Origin: an uncultured Arenicella sp.
Lineage (GTDB): Bacteria; Pseudomonadota; Gammaproteobacteria; Arenicellales; Arenicellaceae
Assembly: GCA_937973905.1 (NCBI GenBank)
Contig: CALJJR010000195.1
Coordinates: 1-33,497 of the forward strand
Length of the DNA: 33,497 nt
Direction: 5' to 3'
A program made the position numbers and the translations under genes. Under the pieces are notes generated by a model. The model was not told where the DNA came from, did not search any database, and saw only the letters and a list, made by a program, of their open reading frames with translations. Shown here piece by piece: positions 33,256 through 33,497 of this stretch (its first letter is position 1; each line of letters starts with the position of its first letter).

Positions 33256-33283
33256 GCCGCTCTTAGGAGCGGCTTTTCTTTTT
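33256..33283 (+). terminator. Intrinsic terminator
   Basis: GCCGCTC, loop TTAG, GAGCGGC, then TTTTCTTTTT: a 7-bp GC-rich stem with a T-run, oriented plus. It closes the small-gene transcript and perhaps the TAXI-carbonic anhydrase transcript. Confidence 0.88.
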
Positions 33284-33497
33284 GTGGGCATTTTTAACAA
33301 CGAACACCTTATGTTGTCACCCATAATCTCGGCTTGAATCCGCACGTTGTTTTGATATCTGAGTTCACTGCTCCAGTCGCCAATCGGCAAGGTAGGACAC
33401 CTGCTTTCAATCGAGTTTTGGTTTAAGAAATCTGGTTTCTAATAATTCACACGCTTCAAACCGACAACCGACGACCCACCCAAACATAGTAAGCGGT
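33284..33497. other. Right-edge segment without a supported gene
   Basis: About 210 bases to the window end. I find no start codon with a ribosome site leading into an open frame on the plus strand. A 70-codon open stretch on the minus strand runs through the terminator stem and lacks a ribosome site. The segment may be the promoter region of a gene outside the window. Confidence 0.4.

Noticed and set aside
33236-33449. Open minus-strand stretch of about 70 codons at the right edge
   Set aside because: It runs through the terminator stem, has no ATG near its beginning and no ribosome site, so the open frame is probably chance.

Overview
The window looks like ordinary chromosomal DNA of a gammaproteobacterium. 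The gene order ftsY-ftsE-ftsX-rpoH, with rsmD and coaD divergent next to it, the order hemC-hemD-hemX-hemY divergent from argH, and the lptM-lysA pair are all typical of that class. A perfect CIRCE operator implies an HrcA repressor, which enteric bacteria lack, so a non-enteric, perhaps marine or deep-branching lineage is more likely. I cannot name the genus. I see no insertion sequences, CRISPR arrays, tRNA or rRNA genes, or prophage genes. Coding density is high.

Layout. 1-3.9 kb: the end of a PfkB-type sugar/nucleoside kinase, then lgt, a periplasmic DUF4124 coiled-coil protein and lnt, so the first and last enzymes of lipoprotein maturation sit close together. 3.9-7.1 kb: the tail-specific protease Prc (minus) and a ZapG/YhcB-like protein with a long Lys/Ala tail (plus). 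7.1-11.5 kb, all minus: argH, the small lipoprotein gene lptM, lysA, a DUF4124-glutaredoxin fusion, and xthA. 11.7-16.7 kb, all plus: a fused hemC-hemD gene, hemX, hemY and mutM. 16.8-18.35 kb, minus: gor with a small membrane protein behind it. 18.4-22.2 kb, minus: ftsY-ftsE-ftsX-rpoH, with a strong terminator behind rpoH and a CIRCE element in front of it. 22.3-23.7 kb, plus: rsmD, coaD and a 2[4Fe-4S] ferredoxin. 23.8-26.75 kb, minus: a dynamin-like GTPase followed by two small lipoproteins. 27.2-30.3 kb, plus: mrcB (PBP1b) overlapping a TPR lipoprotein that resembles the PBP1b activator LpoP. 30.3-30.9 kb, minus: a DUF374 acyltransferase. 31.0-33.3 kb, plus: a TAXI-type solute-binding lipoprotein coupled to a beta-carbonic anhydrase, then a 66-residue unknown protein under a palindromic site and followed by two stem-loops.

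Envelope biology dominates: lipoprotein maturation (lgt, lnt), LPS-assembly helper (lptM), peptidoglycan synthesis and its activator (mrcB, lpoP-like), periplasmic proteolysis (prc), division (ftsEX, zapG-like) and at least six predicted lipoproteins. The points most worth following up are the CIRCE operator on rpoH, the TAXI lipoprotein/carbonic anhydrase pair, the HemC-HemD fusion, the dynamin-lipoprotein cluster, and the small unknown gene at 32.9 kb with its structured flanks.
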